Below are positions 45,670-56,890 of a stretch of 64,000 nt of DNA, piece by piece. The notes under the pieces are model-generated. The model saw nothing but the letters and a program-made list of their open reading frames with translations. It had not been told where the DNA came from and did no database searches. The DNA comes from Corylus avellana. Taxonomy: Eukaryota; Streptophyta; Magnoliopsida; Fagales; Betulaceae. Position numbers and translations under genes: made by a program. The stretch's first letter is position 1; each line of letters begins with the position of its first letter. The stretch covers positions 20,907,410-20,971,409 of the forward strand of contig NC_081544.1 in NCBI RefSeq assembly GCF_901000735.1, given 5' to 3'.

Positions 45670-46050
45670 AAAATTATTAATGTGGTAGGTTTCTGACATC
45701 AATAATTACTGATGTGTTAAATAATGTGCCACGTCAAATTTTTTTTGACGTGGCAGTTTCACCACGTCAAAAATGTTTTTGACGTGGTGAAACTCACCAC
45801 GTCAATAAAGTTTTTTGGTGTGGTGAAACTCATCACGTCAATAAATTTATTGACGTGGCATTTTCACCACGTCAATAAATTTTGACGTGGAAAAACTGTA
45901 ACGTCAAATTTTATTTTTTGACGTTCCAGTTTCTGACACATCAGAAATTTCTGACGTTTTAAAATTGACACGTTAAAAATTTGAATTTTTTAACACCCGC
46001 ATTTTTAACCGTTGACACACGTCAGAAATCAATGGTTAAAAAAAATATTG
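45670..46050. repeat. Right subterminal repeats of the CACTA element
   Basis: Alternating TTTTTGACGTGGCAGTTTCA, CCACGTCAATAAA and related units match the left array at 31005-31345 in motif and arrangement, then run into the right terminus. Confidence 0.8.
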
Positions 46051-46062
46051 ATTTTTGTAGTG

Positions 46063-46213
46063 ATACGTTGGTAGTATGGAATCAAACTAATAGTATTGGA
46101 GAAGCATTCGCTAAGTTTGAAGAAAGATTCAAGGATGATGAAATCAAGGTGCAGAGGTGGAAGACAGTCCTAACATAAGTGGCCAATTTGTCAAGGAGGC
46201 CTTTGGGGAACAA
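46063..46213 (+). pseudogene. TIR-NBS-LRR gene: rest of the TIR exon
   Basis: The sequence resumes directly after the CACTA right end with LVVWNQTNSIGEAFAKFEER and KVQRWKTVLT, the usual C-terminal third of a plant TIR domain. A TAA follows TVLT (about 46177), then VANLS in the same frame up to a donor AA|GTACTTC at 46214. The reading frame is continuous with the part ending at 30988. Confidence 0.85.
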
Positions 46214-46399
46214 GTACTTCTAACCACTCTTGCGCATTACTTCTAGATTACTTTTTATTATTTTTCTCCTAATTATAGTACTTATACACTTGATTTCACG
46301 CATGTGAACTATTTTGCGTTAATATTTTAAATATGCCTATATTTTTAATGTGAAAGAATGTCATTAATTAGATGTTTTGTTATATTTTTTTATTGGTAG

Positions 46400-47509
46400 G
46401 AATGAACCTGAATTTATTCACGAAATCATTGAATGGGTGAATTCGATAATAGTAAAGAAGACATACTTCCGTGTTGCCCAATATCCTGTTGGAATAAATT
46501 CCCGTGTAGAAGATGTAGAGTTGCTTTTAGATATAGAAAAGAGTGATAGCACATGCATGGTAGGGATCTTCGGAATTGGTAGAATTTGTAAGACAACTAT
46601 CGCCAAAGCCATATACAACTTGATTGGTTCTAAATTTGAAAGTACTTGTTTTCTTGAAAACATTACAAATACTTCTTGCCAAAAGGGTTTGGTCAATTTG
46701 CAAAATAAACTTCTTTATAAAATCCTAGAAAGTTCAAGTCCAATGGTTGATAATGTTGATTAAGGAATTACTTTGATAGAGAAGATGTGTTGCTTGAAAA
46801 GGGTACTTATAGTTCTTAATAATGTGAATGAGTCAGACCAATTAGAAAAATTAGCTGGAAAAGGCAATTGGTTTGGTTTAGGAAGTAGAACCATCATCAA
46901 AACAAGAGATAAACATTTACTTCATGCACATGAAGTTGATTTAGCATATTGAGTGAATGAGATGAATCACAATGAAGCACGTCAACTCTTTTGTTGGAAT
47001 GCCTTCAAAAAGGACATACTTAAGTACGATTTTGTGGAACTCATAGAAGATGTAATATGTTATACTGGGGGTCTTCCACTGGCTTTAATAGTGCTTGGTT
47101 CGGATTTATATGGTAAAAGCTTGCATGAATGGAAAATTGCATTAGATAAGTATAAAACAATTCCTAATAAAAAAATTCAAGAAATACTTAGACTAAGTTA
47201 TGATGGGTTGGAGGATTTTGAGAAGGATATTTTCCTTGACATTGCATGTTTTTTTGAAGGACAAAAAGTAGGTTATATCTAAAAAGTAGTAGACAAGTGT
47301 GGTTTCTATCCAAATTTTGGTATAAATGTACTTGTGGATAAGTCTCTCATATATATTGATAAGTTTGAGAGATTAATTATGCATGACTTGCTGCAAGAAA
47401 TGGGTAGAGATATTGTTCGACAAGAATCACCTAAAGAACCTGGCAAGCGCAGTAAATTATGGTTTCATACTTTCATGATGATGTTTGTCATGTCCTCGAT
47501 CCAAATACA
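46400..47509 (+). pseudogene. TIR-NBS-LRR gene: NB-ARC exon
   Basis: The acceptor ATTGGTAG at 46399 leads to NEPEFIHEIIEWV and YPVGINSRVEDVELLL. The P-loop reads GIFGIGRICKTTIAKA, so two glycines of the consensus GxGGxGKTT are Arg and Cys. Kinase-2 reads VLIVLNNVN (usual D replaced by N). GGLPLAL, IFLDIACFFEG and MHDLLQEMGRDIVRQE are conserved. Stops occur at about 46761 (TAA), 46950 (TGA) and 47281 (TAA). Near 47470 an extra ACTTTCAT-like 8 bases disrupts the frame before DDVCHVLDPNT. The domain would bind ADP/ATP as the molecular switch of the receptor. The degenerate P-loop and stops mean it is non-functional. Confidence 0.9.
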
Positions 47510-47587
47510 GTAAGAATTATGTTAACAATACATTTTTAATCTTGCATTTATTTCATTTTTAAGAGTTAAGCTACTAGAAAAATATTG

Positions 47588-47634
<47 letters not shown>

Positions 47635-48344
47635 CTGTCACATAAAAAAGGCTGAAAAGTTACAGGCAAATATATGTGTGTGTGTGTGTGTATACATATA
47701 TGTTGCACAAAAGAAGTGAACAAGTGGAATGAATTGAATTTCAAAACCAAATTAAATTTATACCATAATTATTAATTATAATAGAGTCTAATTGTTTAAT
47801 TGGCTATATCTGTGTAGAACTATTTATAAGTTTGTTCTCAGATAACATGATAGTTTATTTATCATGACCTCTCTTAGGATTATAGAATACAAATTTCCTT
47901 TAAGATTTAAAAAATAACAATTTTGATTGAAGATAGATGTTTATGGGACTTCAAGGGTTGAATATTCATGACAAATTATGCTCATAATAGAAGGAGAACA
48001 TGTGAGGTTAACCTCAACTCGAAGAAAAAAGAAAACAAAAATGTAAAAATTACAATGAACTTTTTAAAAATTTTAAATATAATTTTTAGAAAATAAATGG
48101 ATAAATATACTTTGGCCCCTTTACTAATAGTCATTTATGATTTAGCCTTATGAACTAATAGTTGGGACGCTTAGATACATCAAACTACCATTTGGTAGTA
48201 ATTAAACCGCTATGTTAGGGTTAAACGTTTGTTTGGATGGAAAAACCATATTTGGCCAAAGTCTTCCGAAACTATCATTGTTTTGACCCTTGAAAAACCA
48301 AAACTAACCTTTATAATTATTAAGGGTTAAGTATACCTTAACAC
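47510..48344. other. Resistance-gene intron with long T tract and repeat
   Basis: A donor at 47510 (CA|GTAAGAA) starts the intron. It contains 44 T at 47591-47634, a (TG)n run at about 47675-47691, and a dispersed repeat (48105-48340) related to 15130-15340. Confidence 0.5.
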
Positions 48345-49368
48345 CCTTAACTAACAACCATTTCTTATAAAGCTTCACGAACTGATAGTTGCGACACTAA
48401 TGTTCATTAAACTACTAATTAATTACGTTTAAGCCACTTTGTTAGAGGCTGCCGTCTATTTGGATGGATGCTATTTGTTTGGAAAAGTGGTCATGTCCCA
48501 TGCATGTGAACACTTTTTCTATTAATCTGCCTATAATACCCTTAGTTTTCTTAAAACCAAAATAATATAAAAAATTTTATTTTAATTTATTTTTTTAAAA
48601 ACGAAAAACCTAAAATGTAAAGGGTAGCTGAACAACCCCATGAGGTGCAATTTTTTCAGGGAAAAGATTGTTTGGATGCAATTTTATTTTATTTTTTTTG
48701 TTTTGTTAGGTCAAGGGGTGTTTATTATATATATAACAATTAAAAACAGTAAAAGTTTTTTTTTTTTTTAAATAAAAATAAAAATTGGGTGGTTTTGTGA
48801 TCGCTTGATTGCAACTCGAAGATGACCATCAAACAAATCAAGGAGCATGCGGAGGCTGTTAGAAGCATTTGGCAGCTTAGTGGTGGCCGTCGAGCTGCTT
48901 GATAAATGATAAACACCATGGTGTCTACCACAACCATTGAGCAACACTTTTTTTTTTTTAAATAACTTTTTTTTAATTTTTATTTTATATTGTAGAAATA
49001 TTTCTCAATTTTTTTTTTCTAAAACATTTCTCAAAATATTACCAAACCAATTTTTATTTGGGGACCACACATGCAACACATTTTTAAAATGTGGCCCCCA
49101 CCAAATAGATTCTCATTTTTTTATCTTTTCAAAATTTTACCATACATGGAGTCACTCTAAATAATTTGTTATTCATTTTACACTAACTAATAAAATATTG
49201 GTAACTATTTTTTATTTCAAAGATGTGCATAGTTTTTATGAATATCTTGCATTTTATTTTATGAACAAGTAACGGTAATTTGTAAATATATATAAAAGAA
49301 AAATTAATTTTGAGAATGTTATGATGAGCCACTTTAGGATATTCCACTAATGAGTAATTTGTTTTCAT
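48345..49368. repeat. Intron segment shared with 40451-41482
   Basis: Near-identical to the gap-bounded contig, including GGATGGATGCTATTTGTTTG, ATGCGGAGGCTGTTAGAAG and CATGCAACACATTTTTAAAA. It ends at a rearranged junction (49348-49368). Confidence 0.85.
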
Positions 49369-49804
49369 TGAGTGATATTATTACCTTCCTCCATGCATCA
49401 AAAGATTAGTTGGATTGGAGATTCTTTGTTTGGAAAATTGCAAGCAACTTCGAGAAATTATAGAACTTCCACCAAATGTAGTACAAGTATTTGCTAGGGG
49501 GTGCATGTCATTGGCGATATTTCCAAAAGAACCTAAAAGATTCCAATTATTTGATACGCCGGGCCCACCAGAGCCTGTGATGGTTGAAATAATGTTTTCG
49601 GAATTGCAATCATTGAATCTTGGAAATAGTATTGTAATGGATTCACATTTATCTTCTAGTGTGGAACATCTAGATCTATCAGGTAGCGCGATTGTTAGCC
49701 TTCCTACATGGTTCAAAAGATTTGTTGGATGGATTAACTTGTCTGATTGCCTTGGACTGTGTGAGCATATAAAGAATGATATACAAATTCATTTATCGAT
49801 TGAG
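49369..49804 (+). pseudogene. TIR-NBS-LRR gene: truncated LRR exon
   Basis: Only the last LRR part remains, starting at SDIIT and continuing GLEILCLENCKQLREIIEL, PPNVVQVFARGCMSLAIFPK and SLPTWFKRFVGWINLSDCLG. About 1.2 kb present in the copy at 41483-42660, including the splice acceptor and most LRRs, is missing. One base is also lost near 49385. The exon ends at IEV|GTATCTCTC (donor at 49805). Confidence 0.85.
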
Positions 49805-49918
49805 GTATCTCTCTCTCTCATATATATATATACACACACACATATGTTAGTATGTGCTTTGATTTGCAAGTCGCATTACTAAGAACTTGTCATATCCATG
49901 TAACAATGACATCTTAAG

Positions 49919-50557
49919 GTCCATCAATTTGGCTGCATATTTCCGAGAAATAAGATTCCAAATTGCTTCAACCACCGTAAAAAGGTTTCAAATAGTAATT
50001 TGTGTGATATAGATACCAATGTGCCTATAAATTTGCATAGAAAAAATACACGATTTTATTTCTCTGCTATTATTGGAAAAGAGGATGTACATGAAGATGT
50101 TTCTTGTCGAATTCTTGTTGAAGTCATCACATATCATCAACGAGTCTATTCTCATCGGTCTTTTACTATATGTAATTCAACCTGCTCAGATCATGTATGG
50201 TTGCATTACCATAGTTCACTCCATCCTTGGATGAGGATGAATAATTTTCGAGTTAGATTTAAGTGCGAGGATATACTTTATAATCCTTCAAAGTCAGTTT
50301 TCTTTAAAAGTTGTGGATTCCATCTAGATCAAAGACAAGAAGAGAAACCGACAGCTTTAATGGATGATATTCAACTTTTTAAGAGATGTTGTGATGATGG
50401 CAAATTGGAATCCATTTGGTACCAACAACAAAAGAGGCATTCCTCAACCTTAATGCTCCAAAATAATTTGACCATGGTAGAATCTTCAGATGTAGAAGAT
50501 ATGGCTCTTGGTGAATCACAACAACCTCAATCAAATCATCCCCATAACTTAAACTAG
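49919..50557 (+). pseudogene. TIR-NBS-LRR gene: post-LRR (C-JID) exon
   Basis: The frame is open from about 49930 to TAG at 50555. It reads GCIFPRNKIPNCFNHRKKVS, then VPINLHRKNTRFYFSAIIGK, DHVWLHYHSS and VFFKSCGFHLDQRQEE. FPxNKIPxxFxH, VWLxY and GxHL(x)Y-like motifs are the marks of the C-terminal jelly-roll/Ig-like domain (C-JID) of TNL receptors, which contributes to ligand recognition. This is the best preserved exon of the locus, open over more than 200 codons. Confidence 0.8.
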
Positions 50558-51958
50558 CTACCTTCTTTACACTTGTTCTGAGGACCCCATAATGCTTGTT
50601 AATTTTGCTTAGGGTTAATTGTTGAATGGGGTGGATTCAGAGTGCTATTAAAAGATGCTCTAGCATCTACTTCTTGATTTCCCGCTTAATTATGGATCAA
50701 ATCTTCCTGGTTTGAAGATGATTTGTCATGTTTCGGATTTTTGGTCCAATTGAAAATGGGATTCCATACTTGAATATGTGGGACATGTTCAACATTTGAT
50801 CATGAGAAAGTTTGTGCAGGGCAATCACAAATTTGGGACAGAGTCACTAGCTTGGGCTATAATATGTAAGTGGTTGACTTATATAGACTCTTATTTCATA
50901 ATTCAGGTTTTTTTTTTTTTTTTTTTTTTTCACCATTACAATTGAATTTTGGCTCATGAGGAAAAAGGGAGGGGGAGATTCAAGCGGATTTTGTTAGCCC
51001 TTCAAATTAATATTACTTTATTTTAGTGTCTTGTTCATATTTGTATAGATTTTTTCTTACTTGTTTTTGTGGCATAAATTCATTAGCAATGATAAATAAT
51101 ACTAGAGGACTTGCTAGGCATATTTATGGATTGCATTGTGCTTTGGGTTTGTGTGTTATGCAGAATTTGTGTAATGTAGGAGGCAAGTGACATGCTGCAA
51201 ATTTCACTTGAGATGTAATGTTAATGGTGTTACTCTCAACAATGGCCAAAGTCTGCCTATACATCATATCGATTCATGTCAATTCCTTACTTCTAATTCC
51301 AAGTTTTTTCCTGCACAATATCATGCATCTCCCTTTAATTCAAAAGCATCTCATCTCTTTTAAACAGTTTACAAGAGACAATAATATATATATATATATA
51401 TTGAATTTCTCCCTTATTGCTTTTTTGTTCAGGATCTCTCATTGAGGACCATCCTAGCTCCTTAAAGGATAGAGTATAGACAAAATTTATCCCATGCCAC
51501 ATTTTCCTTCAACTTCTCAATCTAACGGGAGGTGGGGCTAATATCAAGCTCATCATACCAGCTCTCCTCCCACAAATAGGCTCTCATGTTTATACATTTC
51601 CCAGCAAAATGGAGTTGTTGAGAGTTGGCATAGTATTACTATTCAAACGTCCTTGTTCACACGTGAATAGCGATGTGTGAATAGTAACACTACTCATACG
51701 TCCCTATTTTTTTGAATAGGGAGTTTGAACACTAAAACACCTCATATTAGTAATGTTTTCCAATAAACGCCCATATTCCAAACGTTACTAATTGGTTTTT
51801 TTTTTTTTTTTTTTTTTTTCTTGGTAGTGAGAATTACTAGCTTAAGGTTTTTGAAACGACCCCTTTTCTCATAAATCATTTCCCACTCCACTTCTTAACT
51901 ACAAGTCTCCATTTGAACTTTTATTCAAACGAAAGCCCGATTATAATTTGTTAAAGGT
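50558..51958. other. 3' flank of the resistance pseudogene and intergenic
   Basis: Probably contains the old 3'UTR. T tracts occur at about 50909-50930 and 51799-51819, and (TA)n at about 51386-51401. No gene supported. Confidence 0.4.
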
Positions 51959-53480
51959 ATTTAGATTTTAGGTCTTGTTTGGTTTGCGTAATGTCTAGTC
52001 CTTTGGAAAATAAATAATTACTACTAGGAATAGAAGAGTGTGGAATAAAATAACTATTCATATTCCTTAGTTTGATAATAACATACATGCAAAAATTGGA
52101 ATTGAATCAAAATTAAGAAGAACCCTATATATATTCAAACCATATTAAAAAAAAAAAAAAGAAATGAACGGTGGTCTCGCCACCCTAACGGCCTCGCTGT
52201 GGGTAGCCACACACATAGGGAAGCTTCGTGGCCGCTACACCCCAAGAATCTCATACAGTGGCCAGTAGCCACCTAAATGCCATGGGGTTGAAACCCCATA
52301 TGCCTAGGTGGTACACTACCCCCCAACCTTTTTCTATGGCAATAATCAATTCCAATCGGTGGTCAAGCCATCTACTTCTATTTTTCATATTTTTTTATTT
52401 TGTTTTAAGTTTAAAATAAAATTAGAATTTAACTTTGGTCAGGACCATCCTTAAAACCCATGTTTTATAGCCCCCAATCCCTAGTTAACACCTAAGCAAA
52501 AACTCAAAAATTGCACCAAACTAATCTAAGCCCAAATACACTAGATTTTTTAGAAAGAAAAAAAGAAAAGCTGAAGAACTTGTGGAAGGGGTCTGGCCCC
52601 TTCGTGAAGCTGGCCAGACCCACACCGTGGGTATGTCGTGGGTTTCGCCAGATCCACGACTTGGGTCTGGCCACCCAAGCCATGGGTCACCTCTCTCCGG
52701 TGCCGATTTCCGACCTTTAGGGTGATAAAATTCCTAAAGGGTTAACCTCCTACCTCTAGGTTTTAGCTTTGAATCTAAAAACAAGTTTTAAGACATTATA
52801 AATGAGTTTTGAGCATTAGAAACGAGTTTTGAGGAATTAGAAACGAATTTTGGGGCATTAGAATTGAGTTTTAAGGCGGATTTCGGTGGGTCACTGCGAG
52901 TTTTGAGGCGGATCACACTGGCCAGACCCGTGGGTCACGGCTGGCGATACCCAGGCTAGTGGGTCTCGCCCTCGCCAGACCCACACCGTGGGTCTAGCTG
53001 AGAACCACGGGGTGGGTCTCGCCATCGTTAGACCCACGGCCGGCGGCCAGACCCACTACGGTCGTGGGTCTGGTTGTGGGTTTGCTGGGTCTGGCGGCCA
53101 AGGGTCTTTTTGGTATTTTTTTTCACTTTGATTTGCTGTGTTTGTTCTCATTTTGGTGTTTTGCAATTTTCTTAAAATGATGATGTGTCACATGTGATTG
53201 GGTGCTACAAAAGTGGTGTTTTGCAGATGGTTCGGAATATAGGGGCTCTCAAAAAATTATAGGGTATTTTTGAAAAATGTATTACATTCCTTAAGGATTA
53301 GCTAAGCCATTCAATTTTGAATGAGTGACTTAGCTAATCATGTGTGTATGGGATTAGTAGTCCCATGGCAATAAACTATTCTCATGAATAGTATATTACC
53401 AAACAAATGAATAACTATACCTAGGATTAACTAGTTCATTCCAATGGTCTATTCTGCAAATAAAACTAAGACTCCCAAAG
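51959..53480. repeat. Repeat region sharing cargo with the Mutator-like element
   Basis: Two features suggest one or more non-autonomous DNA elements. First, GGTCTTGTTTGGTTTGCGTA at 51966 faces TACCAAACAAATGAATAACT at about 53397 in roughly inverse sense. Second, 52715-52870 (TTTAGGGTGATAAAATTCCT, GAGGAATTAGAAACGA) matches part of the cargo at 34350-34460. A G+C-rich patch at 52580-53110 has many copies of AGACCCAC and GTGGGTCT in both orientations. No coding gene. Confidence 0.45.
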
Positions 53481-54240
53481 TATTTAACTAGTAAATAGCT
53501 TTGAAGTGTCACTAGCAACATCCCATGCTCATTTAACAAGTATATGATTTGAAGGGTCACCACAAGCTTCTCAACATCAAATAACTAAAGAAACGGAAAT
53601 ATATATATATATAACCTAAACTAAATCTCAACAAATAAGAACCATAGCAGCTACTGAACTATAATATACTTAAAATGTCATAACATTACTTAATAACGTC
53701 AGTCTAACAGCAGCACAATAAAAGATCAAGCAAATCAATTATGTTATCAATAATAATAATAATACAGACAAAGTCTGAAAATTACTCAATGACTCCCAAA
53801 GACACCTAGAAGAGGAGTTGATAAACGTTCAAAGATTATACATGAAATATACTCAAATTGAAAATATACACCGCGCAAACAATCACCAAATATCATGAAA
53901 CCAATAAAATCAATCAATACAAGAATTTGGTTACGAAGTGGAAAGATTCACTCGTGTTAATAGTTGAAGATCGAGGCAAATCTTGTGCTTCTATTAAAGT
54001 GTTACCATAATCAATTAACCAAAAGGATTGAACGAGGCTGGTATAAGAGTCTCAAGATTGAGAAGGAATTTTCGTAGTCCAACTCCAAAGATGAAGACGT
54101 GTCCTGATATTAAAGGTGAAGTCAATTTTTTTTTTTTTTTTGGTTTGGGCTTGTAAAGAATAAGCTAATTTTGTTTTTAATACAGGCCCATCGAATATGG
54201 ATTACTCTCGGGGCTATGCCTAAAATTGAACCGGTATTGT
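53481..54240. other. Intergenic, no gene seen
   Basis: AT-rich with (AT)n at about 53600-53613. No supported ORF or RNA. Confidence 0.4.
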
Positions 54241-54247
54241 TTTTTTT

Positions 54248-54745
54248 AGGATTAAATTCATTTTACCCCTTTAGAATTTCAAGAGTTTTTTCAATTCGAA
54301 TTCTAATGTTTAAAAATTGGTAATGTACCCCCCTAATGTTTTAAAAAAATTTAATTCAGATCATCCGTTACTAATTTCCGCATAATTAGCAGAAATCATC
54401 TCACGTGAAATTTTGATACTATTTATTCTAATTTTGTCTTTATTAAAACTTATGAAATTACATAATTACTCTCATTTTCATAAGTTTTAATGAGGGTAAT
54501 AGGTAATTACGTAATTTCATAAGTTTTAATGAGGGCAAAATTAAAATAGAGTGCATCAAAATTCCAAGTGAGACGCACGTGAGATAATTTTTGTCCAATT
54601 AGATAGAAATTAATTAGTAACGAAGGGTTTGAATTGAAAATTTTTGAAACATTAAGGGGGTATATTGCACATTTTTAAACATTAAGGTTTGAATTGAAAA
54701 ATTCCTGCAACTTCAATGAGGTATATAAAGTGAATTTTTTTCCTT
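54248..54745. mobile_element. TIR element of about 500 bp
   Basis: Inverted ends of about 115 bases: left AGAGTTTTTTCAATTCGAAT and CTAATGTTTAAAAATTGG, right CCTTAATGTTTAAAAATGTG (inverse) and GAATTGAAAAATTCCTGC. An inner direct repeat (CATAAGTTTTAATGAGGG twice, 54480 and 54517) is present. Non-coding. The target duplication is masked by T tracts. Confidence 0.6.
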
Positions 54746-56855
54746 TTTTTTTTTTTAATAAAAATAAAAATTCTGGACCCAGAGTTTTTTTTTAAAAAAA
54801 TAACTTGTTGGGGCTGGGCTCCAGCACCCCATTTGCGCCACCGGCCTGACGCCGATTGATAGAATTATAGATGGAATTATTAAGATGAGGAAAAATGAGA
54901 AAGGCATCTCTTTTTCTTTTAGTCAAAAGGTCAGAGGGAGTACCAAAGACATCAATACCACATCATGACAAATATATAATACCTTTTTTTCTACTACATG
55001 CCCAAGTTGTATCCTTCAATATTATTTATTTCTTTCATTTTAGGGTTTTACTAATTAAACCCAACAAATTCCTGGAAATTACGTACAACCTAAACGGAGA
55101 AAGAAAAAAAAAAAAAAAAATGGTAATAAGCTTAACATTCTAAACCGTCCTTTTCTTGGAATCTCATTTTTCATGGCATTCAATTGGATAGCGATCGATT
55201 GAAGGGTGAAGCAATGATCTTCAATTGTCGGCAATAGCTTTCCCATAAAAGTCAGAAATCTGTATAATTACTTTCCATCGAGGGCAGTTCTAGATTCGCC
55301 TCAACACAACTTTTCTTTTTTGTCTTCTTATAAATATATTCGCAATAAAAATTATCACATTTGGGTTCCTACTCATGTCTTGTCACTCTCAAATAAAGTA
55401 GTCATTTTGATTATTCCTAAGGATAGATAGATTAACCGTTTATCGCCTACCCACCACCACCGAATCGTCACCGACCAACAACCAACTTTCGACAGTCAGT
55501 AAGCGGAATAAAAATATTGTTTCGATGTCAGTTTGGTTTAGTAGGCGGTAGGGAAAAAATTTCGTCGATATTTTTCAAATAAATTTGAATTTTATTTAGT
55601 AAATTTTCTTATTGTTTCGTCCAGCTGGTTTGTGGTTATCCTTTTAGTATGTGTTTCATGGGTTTACTTTTTCTTTTCATTTTATAAAGTATATGTTGTA
55701 CTGATTTTGTAGTTACAAGGAAGTTGATAAGTTTTAATATAAAAAATTATAACCGACAGTTAACTGACTAACCGATTAACGAAAAAAGTCGAACTATTCA
55801 TTGTTGGTATGAAGCAGGTTAATTAATCGATTTTCAGGAATCAGTTGGCACAAATGCTCCTACCGACACCTACCGAACTGATACCCATCCCTAATTGTCC
55901 CTCCTATAAAAAGAAAAAGAAAATCTATCACTTCATTTTCATGAGAATGTTGATATGCACAATCAATTAGGTTTGTGAGTTATGAGGTAGTTAGCGTTAA
56001 TGGTAGTTGCCAAGTCTGATGAAGGTCGTTATACAAATAACGGTGGCATGCAGCAACCATTTAAAGCAATAATTAACTGCATGCATTAGTGGCTTAATAA
56101 GGTGCAACATGCATAGAGCAGCAAGCCACATGCATACATGGTCCCAAACTGCATGAATGGAGAGAATAGGTGAAGATGATGACACCAGATATCGGTAGCC
56201 ATTACTCATATTCTACCTACCTAGCTGGCCGGTGACACATTTCTCCTACCGGTCCCTCACACAATTTTTGTCTACCAAATCTATATATATAGCTTTCTTA
56301 AAAAGGCGATAGTTTGTGTTTACGTGTTTAGTTCGGTTATTATAAGACTATATATAGGTTAATTCTAATTCAACCCGGCCATTTAGTTAAACGGGTAAGA
56401 CCCCTCAATTTAACATATATATATCGGTCAACCATACTTCGACCCATTTAATTAAACGGGTCATACTCATCTACTCGCTAATTTTGTGTTAAGTTTGGGT
56501 CAAGTTTGCAGATCTTGTTAAAAATTGTTAATGCTAACAATAATAGCTCATGATTAACTGGGCACGCATAATTAATGTGATATTATCTTCTAATTAGCAA
56601 AAGGCCTAAAGAGAGATGATACCCAATTGACCATGTAATTAGCAACATATATATGGATCGATCTCACTGCTAATCAAACAAAAGGTAGATGTCATTATTG
56701 GGTTAGATTCGAACTTAATTAGCATAGTAATTAATACGTACGTAGGATACCACCTTTAATTCCCTCTCTCTCTCTCTCTCTCTTCTTGCTTTCTGCTTTC
56801 TGAGATATTATCAACAACAGTAATCAAATCAAACCCAAAGAAAGCAAATGCATGC

Positions 56856-56890
<35 letters not shown>

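Larger units (their letters stand above)
30989..46062 (+). mobile_element. CACTA (En/Spm) transposon inside the TIR exon
   Basis: The left end reads CACTACAAAAATAAAGGATT and the right end reads ATTTTTGTAGTG, giving a 12-bp inverted terminus. Both ends carry arrays of TGACGTG-type motifs in alternating orientation. The interior has a TNP2-like transposase and a second transposase-type ORF, both full of stops. The flanking bases are ATC on the left and ATA on the right, a 3-bp target duplication with one mismatch. Removing the element and one copy rejoins the TIR reading frame. The apparent 15.1 kb includes a Mutator-like element, two 100-N gaps and one 20-N gap, and probably a foreign contig (40451-43057). 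Confidence 0.9.

Noticed and set aside
55997..56209. Possible second microRNA or small gene (ATGCATG-rich, 70-codon minus ORF)
   Set aside because: No known microRNA sequence and no convincing long stem could be found by eye.
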